64,000 nucleotides of DNA from Chlorobaculum parvum NCIB 8327 (GCF_000020505.1 NC_011027.1:46001-110000), one strand, 5' to 3'. Counted from the first letter of the stretch, positions 10,543 to 21,552 are shown. Notes: generated from the letters alone by a model not told the origin. Numbers and translations are program-made.

Positions 10543-11499
10543 ATGAAGCATAGCGCTTCCATTGTTCACCAGATGCTTCCAGCGTTGATTGTGCTTGGCA
10601 TGGTTACGCTCATGACGCCTGCAGAGGCGTTCTGCGCTGCCGCTCCTACGTCTGCGGGCGCTCCATGGTGGATATGGGTCGTTGGTCTGTTTGTGTTTTC
10701 GTTCATTCTCGGAATTGTCGCTGTGCTTGGCGGTGTCGGGGGCGGCGTCTTGTTCGTGCCGATCGTCAGCAGTTTTTTCCCGTTTCATCTCGATTATGTT
10801 CGCGGGGCGGGGCTTTTGGTGGCACTTGCCGGCTCTCTGGCTGCCGGGCCGCCGCTGCTGCGTAAAGGGCTGGCAGATCTGAAACTCGGCCTGCCGATGG
10901 CCCTGATCGGTTCGGTCAGCTCGATTGCGGGCGCGATCGTCGGCCTCCTGCTTCCGGCGCGTGAAATCCAGTTGATGCTCGGCATCGTGGTGCTTGGCGT
11001 TACGGTCATCATGATCACCTCCGGAAAATCGGGCTATCCTGCCGTTCGCAAGCAGGATCGCCTTTCCAGCATTCTGCAGCTTTCGGGCATCTATTACGAG
11101 GAGTTTTCCAGGCACGAAGTCTCATGGCAGGCGCATCGCACGCCGGTGGCCATGCTGCTCTTTTTTGCGATTGGCTTTATCGGCGGCATGTTCGGCCTCG
11201 GCGCCGGGTTCGCCAACGTGCCGGTCTATAACCTGCTCATGGGGGTGCCGCTCAAGGTTTCCGTTGCCACCAGCGGCCTGGTGCTCTCCATCAACGGCTC
11301 CGCGGCTGCGTGGGTCTATATCTTTAACGGCGCAGTGCTTCCGCTGATTACCGTACCCTCGATCGCCGGCATGATGATCGGCTCGAAAATCGGCGCGAAA
11401 CTGCTGCCGAAGGTCAATACGAAAACCATCAGGATGACGGTTATCGCCATTCTCGCGCTGTCCGGCATTCGATCACTGCTCAAAGGATTGGGAATATGA
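10543..11499 (+). CDS. TauE/SafE-family membrane exporter
   Basis: A 318-residue inner-membrane protein of the sulfite exporter TauE/SafE family. After an N-terminal hydrophobic segment there are about eight membrane helices in two repeated halves. The first half has the glycine-rich GVGGGVLFVPI motif and the second the matching FGLGAGFANVPVYNLLMGVPL motif. Family members move sulfite, sulfoacetate or other organosulfur anions; the substrate here is not known, though sulfur compound export would fit a sulfide oxidiser. The start at 10543 skips a non-family extension. Its stop overlaps the next start by 4 bases (ATGA), indicating coupled translation. Confidence 0.88.
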   Translation: MKHSASIVHQMLPALIVLGMVTLMTPAEAFCAAAPTSAGAPWWIWVVGLFVFSFILGIVAVLGGVGGGVLFVPIVSSFFPFHLDYVRGAGLLVALAGSLAAGPPLLRKGLADLKLGLPMALIGSVSSIAGAIVGLLLPAREIQLMLGIVVLGVTVIMITSGKSGYPAVRKQDRLSSILQLSGIYYEEFSRHEVSWQAHRTPVAMLLFFAIGFIGGMFGLGAGFANVPVYNLLMGVPLKVSVATSGLVLSINGSAAAWVYIFNGAVLPLITVPSIAGMMIGSKIGAKLLPKVNTKTIRMTVIAILALSGIRSLLKGLGI

Positions 11500-11969
11500 A
11501 TAACGCTACAGAGGCTCCAGCCAACAATCTCCAGCCGGGTGGCGCCAAAAAAGAGGGGAGCTATGCGGATCGGGTACACGTTCTCTATGCCAAAACCCTC
11601 GACCTGGTCTCTCATGCGGTGATCGTGACGATGAGCATCGGCTACGTGCTCTACCTGACCGAGTTGCTTCCGCTGGGGATTCCTATCGAGACGCTGGCCG
11701 CGAACTGGAATCTGAGTGCGGCCGACATGCAGGCCAGGTTGCATCAGCCGAGTGGTTGGAGCTTTCTGACCAATCCCGGCGGGTTGCTGCAGGGCGACAT
11801 CGTCAGCTACATGTCGGTCATTTTGCTTGCGCTGGCCACGCTGTTCTGCCTTGCTGTTGCCGTTACCGTCTATTTCAGGGAAAAGAAGCCGCTGTTTTTC
11901 ACCATCGCCCTCGGGCAGTTTCTCGTGCTTGTGGTTGCCGCCAGCGGTATCGTGGCAGCCGGTCGATAA
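11496..11969 (+). CDS. DUF1634 membrane protein
   Basis: This 157-residue protein has three predicted membrane helices: residues near 36-55 (AVIVTMSIGYVLYL), 105-125 (SYMSVILLALATLFCLAVAV) and 133-155. It matches DUF1634, which is very often encoded directly after a TauE/SafE gene and is thought to act with it. The 4-base overlap with the upstream gene supports this. The biochemical role is unknown. Confidence 0.82.
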   Translation: MNNATEAPANNLQPGGAKKEGSYADRVHVLYAKTLDLVSHAVIVTMSIGYVLYLTELLPLGIPIETLAANWNLSAADMQARLHQPSGWSFLTNPGGLLQGDIVSYMSVILLALATLFCLAVAVTVYFREKKPLFFTIALGQFLVLVVAASGIVAAGR

Positions 11970-12552
11970 ATGATGACTTAACCAAACGACTGAATCATGG
12001 AACCAGAGAACACTTCACCCTTTTTCTACCGATGCCGCGTCAAGGCGTCGCGCAATGAAGCGGATGTCGGCAATGAATCCACCCGCTCATCGGCATCCGT
12101 CAAGCGCGCATGTTCCGATGAAAGCGGAAGCGACTGCGACCGCGACCGTCACGAATCAGCCGACTTCCCCGAGCGCGGTTCAAGCGCCGGACGAGCCGAT
12201 AGCGAGTGAGCTCGTTTTCCGACATCGCTTGAACGCCCCCATTCTCCGTTGACCCGTCACGCCCCCTTTTGCGTGGCGAAGTGCTCTGTCGTCAGTTTTG
12301 ACGTCTCGTTCGATCATGCGACAAGTGCATTTTCTTTTTTGCCTCCATTGTGCCTCCGTTCGTTCATGAGCGGTTTGCTGATACTTCACGCCCCAGAGTC
12401 CGGTACTGTGGCTACGATGCAGCCATAATCATGAACGGCTGCAGAGATCATGCAGGATAATTTCCTTGCAGATTCAGCTGCTGATTGAAGTGACGGTTCT
12501 TTTTCCTACCTTTTGCCTCAGTTGATTTACGTGTACGAATGAATGTTATTCC
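11970..12552 (+). other. Intergenic region with one doubtful small ORF
   Basis: This 580-base gap has no recognisable gene. A 70-codon frame from ATG 11997 to 12209 has fairly GC-rich third positions but a low-complexity, charged product (many Ser, Arg, Asp) with no family resemblance. An overlapping 65-codon frame (12055-12252) looks equally plausible, so neither can be trusted. The last 150 bases are more AT-rich and probably carry the promoter of the MFS gene at 12553. Confidence 0.3.
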
Positions 12553-13875
12553 ATGAGCGCTGTTGCTGAAGAGCCGTCTCCTGAACCAAACGTTGCCGAC
12601 GGTCCCGCCCGGCAAACCGAAGGGCTGAAGTCGAGGTTTCTCCAGGCGTTTCCGCCGTTTGCGGGCCGGAACTTCCGGCTCTATTTTGTTGGTCAGATCA
12701 TTTCCATGATCGGCACCTGGATCGAGATGGTGGCGCAGGGTTGGCTGGTGCTTGAAATGACCGGCTCGGCATTCTGGGTTGGCGTGGCCGCGGCGGCTTC
12801 GACCGTACCGACGTTGCTGTTGTCGCTTCTGGGGGGTATGATCGTTGACCGCTATCCCCGCAAAATGGTGCTGCTTCTGACCCAGGTGCTTCTGATGATG
12901 CTGTCGTTCGCTTTTGGCGCAATCATTCTTGCCGGTCTGGCGACCATCCCGGTCATTCTCTTCCTTGCTTTCCTGATCGGCAGCGTCAGCGCGGTGGCCA
13001 CGCCTGCCATTCAGGCTTTCATCAGCGAAATCGTGGAGCGAAAGCACCTTGCGTCGGCGGTGGCGCTGAACTCCTCGATCTTCAACGCCTCACGCGTGAT
13101 CGGGCCGGTGCTTGCCGGTATCCTGATCACCTGGATCGGTACGGGCGGCGCTTACTTGGTCAACGGCCTCAGCTTCATTGCCGTGATTGCCGCGCTGCTT
13201 GCCATCAAGCTCAGCGATGCGACCCCACGACCGAAAACTACCGAACATCCGATCCAGTCGATCCGGGACGGCATCGCTTATGCGTGGCGGCACCCGATTA
13301 TCCGGGCGATCGTGCTCTTTGTGGCGGTGGTCTCCGTGTTCGGATGGTCGTTCATGTCGATGTTGCCGGTGGTGGCCAAGCGAACCTTCGGCATCGGTGC
13401 TGACGGCATGGGCTACCTCTACTCGGCCTTTGGCTTCGGTTCGCTGTGCGGTACGGTGGTGGTGTCGGCTTCAAGTGGTAGAGTGCACAGCGGCAAGATG
13501 GTGATTGGCGGGATTCTCACCTTCGCTTCGGGGCTGCTGGCCTTCACCTTCACCACCGTGCTGCCGGTGGCGCTCTCGTTTCTCTTCATCTCCGGGCTCG
13601 GGATGCTGACCGCTTTCGCAACCATGACCGGCACCGTGCAGCGCCTCGTCGAAGACCGCTTTCGTGGTCGCGTCATGAGCATCTACCTGATGGTGCTGCT
13701 CGGCCTGATGCCGTTCGGCAACCTCTTGATGGGCTTTGTCTCGGAGCATCTCGGCACGGCGCTCGCGTTGCGGGGCGGCGCGCTGGTTTCGATGGTTGCT
13801 GCCGTTTCACTCTTTACCTACCGAAAAGAGATTTCAAAAGCCTGGGATGCGTATCGGGCTTCGAGCGGAACGTAA
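12553..13875 (+). CDS. MFS exporter, DHA3 (EntS-like) group
   Basis: A 440-residue major facilitator transporter with twelve membrane helices after a soluble 35-residue tail. NFRLYFVGQIISMIGTW and GGMIVDRYPRKMVLL (motif A, loop 2-3) are typical of the DHA3/MFS_3 group that includes the enterobactin exporter EntS and macrolide efflux proteins. A second motif A-like RFRGRVMSIYLMV lies in the C-terminal half. The substrate is unknown. It is followed 37 bases later by msrB on the same strand, so the two may share a transcript. Confidence 0.85.
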   Translation: MSAVAEEPSPEPNVADGPARQTEGLKSRFLQAFPPFAGRNFRLYFVGQIISMIGTWIEMVAQGWLVLEMTGSAFWVGVAAAASTVPTLLLSLLGGMIVDRYPRKMVLLLTQVLLMMLSFAFGAIILAGLATIPVILFLAFLIGSVSAVATPAIQAFISEIVERKHLASAVALNSSIFNASRVIGPVLAGILITWIGTGGAYLVNGLSFIAVIAALLAIKLSDATPRPKTTEHPIQSIRDGIAYAWRHPIIRAIVLFVAVVSVFGWSFMSMLPVVAKRTFGIGADGMGYLYSAFGFGSLCGTVVVSASSGRVHSGKMVIGGILTFASGLLAFTFTTVLPVALSFLFISGLGMLTAFATMTGTVQRLVEDRFRGRVMSIYLMVLLGLMPFGNLLMGFVSEHLGTALALRGGALVSMVAAVSLFTYRKEISKAWDAYRASSGT

Positions 13876-13912
13876 GGCTCTGTGGCTTCGTTATGGTGGG
13901 AAAGGCACCGCC

Positions 13913-14455
13913 ATGAAACGAATCATTTTACATGTTCCGCTGATCCTGTTTGCGCTTGCCGCTTGCCAGGCTGCGCCGCAAGGATCGACGGTAACCCAAT
14001 CCGGAGCCGCCATGAGCAGCAACCATTCGCAGAATCCCTACTACTCGCGTACCGACACTACCAAGCTCGATCTCCCGGACGAGGTTTGGAAAAAGGTGCT
14101 CTCGCCCGAACTGTACGCCGTGGCGCGCAAGGGCGAGACCGAGCGGGCATTCACCGGCAAGTATTGGAATTACGAGGGGCTCGGCACCTACTACTGCGCG
14201 GCCTGTGGGAACGCACTTTTCCGCTCCGACGCCAAGTTTGCCAGCACCTGCGGCTGGCCGAGCTTTTTCGAGACCGTGCGTCCCGGCAGCGTCGAATATC
14301 GGGAAGACAACTCCTACGGCATGATGCGCACCGAAGTGCTCTGCGGAAGGTGCGATGCCCATCTCGGCCACGTTTTTGACGATGGCCCGCCGCCCACTGG
14401 CAAACGCTTCTGCATGAACTCGGTCTCGCTGGACTTTGAGCCGGACAGCAATTGA
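13913..14455 (+). CDS. msrB: Peptide methionine-(R)-sulfoxide reductase, lipoprotein form
   Basis: MsrB reduces methionine-R-sulfoxide in proteins. An N-terminal lipoprotein signal (hydrophobic core then LAAC, Cys at residue 19) places it in the cell envelope. The catalytic domain has two zinc CxxC pairs (CAAC and CGRC), CGWPSFF, the HLGHVFDDGP segment and the resolving/catalytic Cys in RFCMNS. Length is 180 from the ATG at 13913; residues upstream of that ATG overlap the preceding gene and are not family-like. An envelope MsrB suits repair of oxidised exported proteins. It is convergent with emrB. Confidence 0.93.
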   Translation: MKRIILHVPLILFALAACQAAPQGSTVTQSGAAMSSNHSQNPYYSRTDTTKLDLPDEVWKKVLSPELYAVARKGETERAFTGKYWNYEGLGTYYCAACGNALFRSDAKFASTCGWPSFFETVRPGSVEYREDNSYGMMRTEVLCGRCDAHLGHVFDDGPPPTGKRFCMNSVSLDFEPDSN

Positions 14456-14548
14456 TCATTGACAGTTGATAATGGATAATTGAAAAGGCCGAGCACGGGT
14501 TTCGTCCGTTATCCAACTCGTCCGCGCTGTTCAACGACACTATTTGCA

Positions 14549-14650
14549 GGGGCGGGTTTCACGCCCGCCCTTATGGTGTGCCGGAATGTTACGGCGAGTT
14601 GTATAAAGCGGTCGGCTGATGCAATAGGGGCAGGCGCGAGCCCTGCCCCT
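14549..14650. repeat. Two GC-rich palindromic elements between convergent genes
   Basis: Two hairpins lie in the 225-base gap between msrB and emrB: GGGCGGG...CCCGCCC at 14550-14570, and AGGGGCAGG...CCTGCCCCT at 14626-14650. Neither has a T tract, so they look more like dispersed REP-type palindromes than terminators, although either could stop transcription. The AT-rich stretch at 14455-14485 (TTGATCATTGACAGTTGATA region) resembles short repeats common between genes in this phylum. Confidence 0.5.
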
Positions 14651-14680
14651 ACGAAGAATGGAGGGAATGCTGCCCCAATC

Positions 14681-16285
14681 TCAGTGCGCCGACGAGATGT
14701 CGGCTTTCTGCTTTTTGTCAACCCTGATGAAGAGCAACAGTGGCAGGCATATTGCAAACAGGATGGCGATCATCTTGAAGGCGTCCATGTATGCCAGGTG
14801 GTAGCTCTGGCGGACGACGATGCCTTCGAGCGCAGCCATCGCGGCCTGTCCTGCTTCGACTGGCGAACTCATGTACTGGCCAAGCGCCTGCTTCATACCC
14901 TGCAATCGCTGGACGGCGGCGGGGTCGTAGGGCGAGAGGTGGCTGAGAATGTCAAGGCGGTGCGCAGCCACTCGCTGGGCGACGTAGGTGTTGGTGATGG
15001 CGATGCCGAACGAACCGCCGAGCTGCCGTACCATGTTGTTCAGGCCGGTCGCCTGCCCAATATCCTTGCCGTGCAGTCCCGTGACGGCGAGCAGGGTGAC
15101 CGGAATGAAGATGAATCCGAGCGAGAGCCCACGGAGGAGCAGTATCAGAAAGAAGTTTTCTGCACCCGACATGAGCGTCTGGTTGCCCAGTTCCCAGCAG
15201 AACAAAAAGAATGTGGCCATGCCAACCGTCATCATCAGCTTCGGCGATGCTCCTTTCTGCAAAGCTATGCCGAGCGGCATAGAAATGATGCCGGTGAGCA
15301 TGGCGCTGGGAAAGAGCACCAGGCCGGTCAGCATTGCCGTGAAGCCCAGCAGGCGTTGCACGAAGACCGGAAAGACGAACAGTGAACCGTACAGCCCGAA
15401 GCCGACGATGAAAGTCAGAACGGCGGCGATGGCCAGGTTTTTGCTTCGCGCCAGCACGGAGAGGTCAACCGCCGGATGGTCGGTGTGCAGCTCCTGCCAG
15501 ACAAAAGCTATCAGTGATACCACCGCGATGATGGTGAACCAGACGATATAATCGGTCTCGAACCAGTCTTTCTGTTCGCCCCGTTCGAGTACGAACTGGA
15601 GTGAGCCGATACCGATGGCAAGCAGTCCGATGCCCGACCAGTCGATCTTCTGCACGGCGTGCTTGACCTTCGGTTCGGTAACGAAGGTGAGCGCCGCCCA
15701 CGCCGCCGCGATGCCGATCGGGATGTTCACGAAGAAGCACCATTCCCAGGCGAAATAGTCCACGAGGTAACCGCCAAGCAGCGGCCCGATGGTCGGGCCG
15801 AGCACCAGCCCCATCGAAAAGATGCCTGTCGCCGCGCCGCGATCCTCCGGCCTGAAGGTTTCGTAAAGGATCGCCTGTGAGGTGGGCAGCAGTCCTCCTC
15901 CGCCTATGCCTTGGATGAAGCGGAAGAAGACCAGCATCCAGATGTTGGTCGAGATGCCGCACAAAAACGAGGCGACCGTGAAGAGCACGATCGAGGCCAC
16001 GAAGTAGTTGCGGCGTCCGAACAGGTTGCCGAGAAATCCCGACAGCGGAATGACAATCACGTTGGCGATGGCGTAGCTCGTGACCACGTAGGAGACATCC
16101 TCGATGCTCGCGCCGAGGTTGCCGCTGATGTGGTTGATGGCCACGTTGACGATGGTGGTGTCGATCAGTTCGAGCATCGCCGCCACGATAACCGTTACCG
16201 TGATGATCCATTTTCTGGCCCCGGTTTCGTAATGGTGCTCCGGCGCGCGCGCGCCCGGTATGGCTGTTGCGGTACTTGACATCAC
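14681..16285 (-). CDS. emrB: MFS drug exporter, DHA2 (EmrB/QacA) group
   Basis: The 534-residue inner-membrane pump of a three-part efflux system. About 14 helices are expected, as in EmrB. The family opening LIDTTIVNVAINHISGNLG and the motif C-like GLVLGPTIGPLLGGYLVD are clear. NLFGRRNYF is the loop 2-3 motif. The start overlaps the stop of emrA by 4 bases, and it is the last gene of the operon tolC-usp-emrA-emrB. The cargo is not known; EmrB relatives expel hydrophobic toxins and uncouplers. Confidence 0.92.
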   Translation of the reverse strand: MMSSTATAIPGARAPEHHYETGARKWIITVTVIVAAMLELIDTTIVNVAINHISGNLGASIEDVSYVVTSYAIANVIVIPLSGFLGNLFGRRNYFVASIVLFTVASFLCGISTNIWMLVFFRFIQGIGGGGLLPTSQAILYETFRPEDRGAATGIFSMGLVLGPTIGPLLGGYLVDYFAWEWCFFVNIPIGIAAAWAALTFVTEPKVKHAVQKIDWSGIGLLAIGIGSLQFVLERGEQKDWFETDYIVWFTIIAVVSLIAFVWQELHTDHPAVDLSVLARSKNLAIAAVLTFIVGFGLYGSLFVFPVFVQRLLGFTAMLTGLVLFPSAMLTGIISMPLGIALQKGASPKLMMTVGMATFFLFCWELGNQTLMSGAENFFLILLLRGLSLGFIFIPVTLLAVTGLHGKDIGQATGLNNMVRQLGGSFGIAITNTYVAQRVAAHRLDILSHLSPYDPAAVQRLQGMKQALGQYMSSPVEAGQAAMAALEGIVVRQSYHLAYMDAFKMIAILFAICLPLLLFIRVDKKQKADISSAH

Positions 16286-17274
16286 TTCACCTTCACTTCT
16301 GCGATCACATTCATTCCGGCGGCAAGCGGCAGTTCGGGCTTTTCGTCGAAGACGATCTTGACCGGAACCCGCTGGGCCACTTTCACGAAGTTGCCGCTGG
16401 CGTTATCGGGCGGGAGCAGGGCGAACTGCGCGCCGGTTCCCGCAGAAATTGAGTCGATATGGCCTTTCAGCTCCTTGCCGGGGAAGGCATCGACTTTGAT
16501 GATCACCTTCTGGCCGGGGCGCATATGTTCGAGCTGGGTTTCCTTGAAGTTGGCCACCACCCAGAGTTCGTCGCTGCCGACAATGGCGATGAGCTGCTGG
16601 CCGGGCGAGACGAACTGGCCCGGTTGCACATTCTTTTTGGCGACCTGTCCGTCAGCCGGTGCGGTGACGGTTGTCCACGAAAGCATGAGCTCGGCGTTCT
16701 TCAGCTCGGCCTCGGCAAGCTTTTCCTGCGCAAGTGCGGCTTTGTACTGGTCTCCGGCTGCGGAGTGCTGGGCTGTCGAGGCTGTGGCGCCCGCCGTGAC
16801 AGCATCGAGTTCGGCGCGGGAGATCACATCCTGCTTCTGGAGGTTCCGGCTGCGGCGAAGGTCGGCATTGAGCTTGGTCTGGTTTGCGCCTGCAGCCACG
16901 ATTTCCGCCTTTGCCGCCGACACTGCGGCGCGCGCCCGGAGGAGCTGGGCCTGAGCCATGTCGCGCTTGACCAGATAGTCAGACTGGTCGATGGTCAGAA
17001 GCGTGTCGCCAGCCTTGACCATCTGGTTTGAATCAACCATCACGTCGAGCACGTTTCCGGGCACGCGGGGGCTGACCGGGTAGATGTCTCCGGTGATCTG
17101 GGCGTCGTCGGTCTCCTCATGGCTGAGCGAGTGAACGAATTCCATGCCGCCCCAGCCGAGGCCGATGGCGAGCAGGACACCGAAGATGGCCAGCCGAGGC
17201 CATGATTGCCCCTGCGGTCGTTTGTCGAGGGCATTCGCCGGTTTTTCGTGGTTTGATTGCTGCTGTTCTGACAT
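16282..17274 (-). CDS. emrA: Periplasmic adaptor, HlyD/EmrA family
   Basis: A 330-residue membrane fusion protein bridging the inner-membrane pump and the outer-membrane TolC channel. One N-terminal membrane helix lies at about residues 27-45 (AIFGVLLAIGLGWGGMEF). The split lipoyl domain follows (YPVSPRVPGNVLDVMVDSNQMVKAGDTLL, interrupted, then TVTAPADGQVAKKNVQPGQFV), with a long alpha-hairpin between the halves and a beta-barrel after. Length is usual for EmrA-type adaptors. It overlaps emrB by 4 bases and starts 6 bases after usp. Confidence 0.92.
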   Translation of the reverse strand: MSEQQQSNHEKPANALDKRPQGQSWPRLAIFGVLLAIGLGWGGMEFVHSLSHEETDDAQITGDIYPVSPRVPGNVLDVMVDSNQMVKAGDTLLTIDQSDYLVKRDMAQAQLLRARAAVSAAKAEIVAAGANQTKLNADLRRSRNLQKQDVISRAELDAVTAGATASTAQHSAAGDQYKAALAQEKLAEAELKNAELMLSWTTVTAPADGQVAKKNVQPGQFVSPGQQLIAIVGSDELWVVANFKETQLEHMRPGQKVIIKVDAFPGKELKGHIDSISAGTGAQFALLPPDNASGNFVKVAQRVPVKIVFDEKPELPLAAGMNVIAEVKVK

Positions 17275-17280
17275 TGATGT

Positions 17281-17763
17281 TCAATCGTTGGAGTTGGTCA
17301 ATACTTCGGTTTGCTCTTTCTGATGCGAGGTTTTTTCTCCATCGCGCTTCGGCGACCTGAGCACGAGTACCGGGCGCGTTGCCTGGCGCATCACCGCTTC
17401 GGCCGTGCTGCCGACCAGGAGCCGTCGGAAATCGCTTGCGCCGTGCGAGCCCATCACGATGAGGTCGGCATCGGCTTTTTCGGCGTATTCGATGATGGCT
17501 GCGGACGGCGTGCCGTACTCGACGGCGAAACGTACGCGGCATCCGTAGCCCGAAAGCAGGTCGGAGTAGCCTGAGAAGTTATGGAGGTGCTCCTTGAGCA
17601 TTGTGCCGTGATCGCCTGAGCCGGAGGCTCCGATATGCAGCACGATCAGCTCCGCGTTGCCTCCGCACTGCCCTGCGGCATGAAGCAGGGCCTGTGTCGA
17701 GGCGACAGAGAAGTCGGTCGGGCAGAGAATGGTTCTGGATGATTTCGCAACGGTATTTGTCAT
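17281..17763 (-). CDS. Universal stress protein (UspA family)
   Basis: The 160-residue cytoplasmic protein shows the Usp fold: TILCPTDFSVASTQAL at the N terminus, then IVMGSHGASDFRRLLVGSTAEAVM, which is the ATP-binding G-x2-G-x9-G(S/T) signature (GSHGAS...VGSTAE), and RPVLVLR at the end. It probably binds ATP. Its position inside an efflux operon, overlapping tolC by 4 bases, is unusual and suggests that the operon is part of a stress response. Confidence 0.9.
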   Translation of the reverse strand: MTNTVAKSSRTILCPTDFSVASTQALLHAAGQCGGNAELIVLHIGASGSGDHGTMLKEHLHNFSGYSDLLSGYGCRVRFAVEYGTPSAAIIEYAEKADADLIVMGSHGASDFRRLLVGSTAEAVMRQATRPVLVLRSPKRDGEKTSHQKEQTEVLTNSND

Positions 17764-19106
17764 GATCCTTTCTCCTGTTTTTGGGCGATCAGATCGCCAG
17801 AGGCGCGCCTGACGTCATAGGCGTTCAGTACATATTCATAACGGGCCTGCAGGTGGGCCAGCTCGGCTTCGGCCAGTGCCGCTTCGGCATCGAGCAGGTC
17901 GAGCGTGGTGGCAAGGCCGTTGTCGTAGCGGATTCGCGCGTGTTGCGCAGCGAGGTCGGCCTGTGAAACCTGAAGGCAGGTCGTTTCGATTTTCTGTTCG
18001 CTGCTTTTCAGGTCGTTGAGCGACTGGCGAATTTCGGCCTGCGCCATCTGCTCGGTATCGAGCTGCTGTTGCTCGGCGGAGCGTTTCATGGCGGCGGCTT
18101 CCCTCAGCGCGGCGCTTCTGCCGAAGCCGTCGAAGATCGGTACCTGCAATTCAACTCCGGCGGCAACGTTGGTGCGCATCTTGTCGATATCGGGCATGTA
18201 GCCGTTGGCCGTGCCCCACGAGGCGCTGCCTACGATTTTCGGCAGGAACTCCTTGCCGGCCAGCGATTTTTTGTATGAGGCCGCCTTGAGGTTTTCGCGG
18301 GCGAGCATCAGCTCCGGACGCTGCTCCAGCGCTGCGGCTGCAAGGCGGTTGGCGTCCTTGTCGGCCACCGTGATGTCGAACGAGCCGCTCAGGTTCAGCG
18401 GAGCCTGCTCGTCGAGGCCGCAAAGACGGCGCAAGGCAATTTCCTGATTGTGCAGCTGCGTTTCGTAATCGATCTTGCGATTTCCGGCAGCGGCGAGACG
18501 CACCTGGGTGGTCAGCAGGTCGAAACGGGTCGCGGCCCCTTCATCGTAGCGTTTCTGCATGTGATCGAGGTTTTTCTGCAGGGCGTCGATCTCCTTCTGC
18601 TGCACGCTGACCGCCTCCTGGAGGAACAGCACCGAGTAGAAGGCCCGGATGGTGGCCAGCGAAAGATCGCGCAGGGTGATCTCCTGCCGGATGCCCGCCG
18701 AGTTGCGTCCGGCCTTGGCCAGATCGACCGTGCGGCCTGTGCGTCCGAAATCGTACAGCATCATTTCGGCGGTGACGCGCGCGTCGTAGTTGTCGTTCGG
18801 TACGAACTGGATGGTGGCGCCGCCGAAATTTGCCTCGGCGACCGGATCCAGGTAGCGGTAGCCGGCGCTTGCGGACAGATGCGGGAAGTAGCCGCTGCGT
18901 CCCCGGGTGACCTGCGCATCGGCAGCCTTGACCTCCTCGACAGCCTGCAAGGCTCGCGGATTGTGCTCGCGGGTCATGCGCAGCGCCTCGTCCAGCGTGA
19001 TCGGTTCAGATGTTGCCGGGGCTATCTCCTCAGCGCGGAGCGGCTGCGCCGTCGTCATCACTGCGGCGATCAGGAGGAGGGTGGCAATGGATTTGTTGTG
19101 CTTCAT
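17760..19106 (-). CDS. TolC-family outer membrane efflux channel
   Basis: A 448-residue outer membrane factor. The signal peptide (residues 1-24, ending near LRAEE) is followed by two OEP repeats rich in long helices; LDEALRMTREHNPRAL opens the first repeat and the second contains LMLARENLKAAS. The frame is open to 19217, but only the ATG at 19106 precedes a signal peptide. It is the first gene of the leftward operon tolC-usp-emrA-emrB; all junctions overlap or lie within 6 bases. A sigma-54-type promoter candidate lies about 200 bases upstream. Confidence 0.9.
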   Translation of the reverse strand: MKHNKSIATLLLIAAVMTTAQPLRAEEIAPATSEPITLDEALRMTREHNPRALQAVEEVKAADAQVTRGRSGYFPHLSASAGYRYLDPVAEANFGGATIQFVPNDNYDARVTAEMMLYDFGRTGRTVDLAKAGRNSAGIRQEITLRDLSLATIRAFYSVLFLQEAVSVQQKEIDALQKNLDHMQKRYDEGAATRFDLLTTQVRLAAAGNRKIDYETQLHNQEIALRRLCGLDEQAPLNLSGSFDITVADKDANRLAAAALEQRPELMLARENLKAASYKKSLAGKEFLPKIVGSASWGTANGYMPDIDKMRTNVAAGVELQVPIFDGFGRSAALREAAAMKRSAEQQQLDTEQMAQAEIRQSLNDLKSSEQKIETTCLQVSQADLAAQHARIRYDNGLATTLDLLDAEAALAEAELAHLQARYEYVLNAYDVRRASGDLIAQKQEKGS

Positions 19107-19308
19107 AGATTTGAACAATTCCTGTGTTGGTCGGTCAAATGTTCTCTTTTCATTGGAACCGTTATCGGGATCGACATGGTTCTGGTCCGGCGCCGATCCC
19201 GATTTCGATTCTTTCATCGTTCGTTTTGCATTTTCATCGTGTAGTCTTCTGAGGCAGTGCCGCTTCTTTGCCGGGCAGCCTCGATCAGCATGGTATCAAG
19301 GTTTATTC

Positions 19309-19324
19309 ATCAATTATCGTGCCA
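19309..19324 (-). promoter_or_regulatory. Candidate sigma-54 (-24/-12) promoter of the efflux operon
   Basis: Read leftward, TGGCACG (19324 down to 19318) is followed by four bases and TTGAT (19313 to 19309). The consensus is TGGCACG-N4-TTGCW, so the -24 half is perfect and the -12 half has one mismatch, at the conserved GC. Transcription would begin near 19299, about 190 bases before tolC. The gene on the other side encodes a sigma-54 activator and its likely binding sites sit at about -98 and -131, the normal place for enhancer sites. Confidence 0.5.
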
Positions 19325-19388
19325 GTTGTCGATTTTGCCTGTAGGCCCTGCTTTTCAAGGCTTTGAGCTTGTTATTTATTTCTTGTTT

Positions 19389-19405
19389 TTCTGAAAATTT
19401 CAGAA
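19389..19405. promoter_or_regulatory. Operator palindrome 1 (TTCTGA-N5-TCAGAA)
   Basis: This 17-base inverted repeat has a perfect dyad of ten bases per arm when the flanks are included (TTTTCTGAAA / TTTCAGAAAA around one base). The same TTCTGA-N5-TCAGAA pattern recurs 33 bases to the right. Confidence 0.65.
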
Positions 19406-19421
19406 AATTCTCTTAACTTCC

Positions 19422-19438
19422 TTCTGAATAAATCAGAA
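19422..19438. promoter_or_regulatory. Operator palindrome 2 (TTCTGA-N5-TCAGAA)
   Basis: This is the second copy, identical in both arms and different in the five central bases. The two centres are 33 bp apart, close to three helical turns, so bound proteins would lie on the same face of the DNA. It ends 8 bases before the regulator start codon and covers its ribosome-binding region, which would allow autoregulation. Confidence 0.65.
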
Positions 19439-19446
19439 AATCAGCT

Positions 19447-21552
<2,106 letters not shown>

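Noticed and set aside
12448-13047. 199-codon frame antisense to the MFS exporter
   Set aside because: Product is low-complexity and His/Arg-rich, typical of antisense reading of membrane protein codons.
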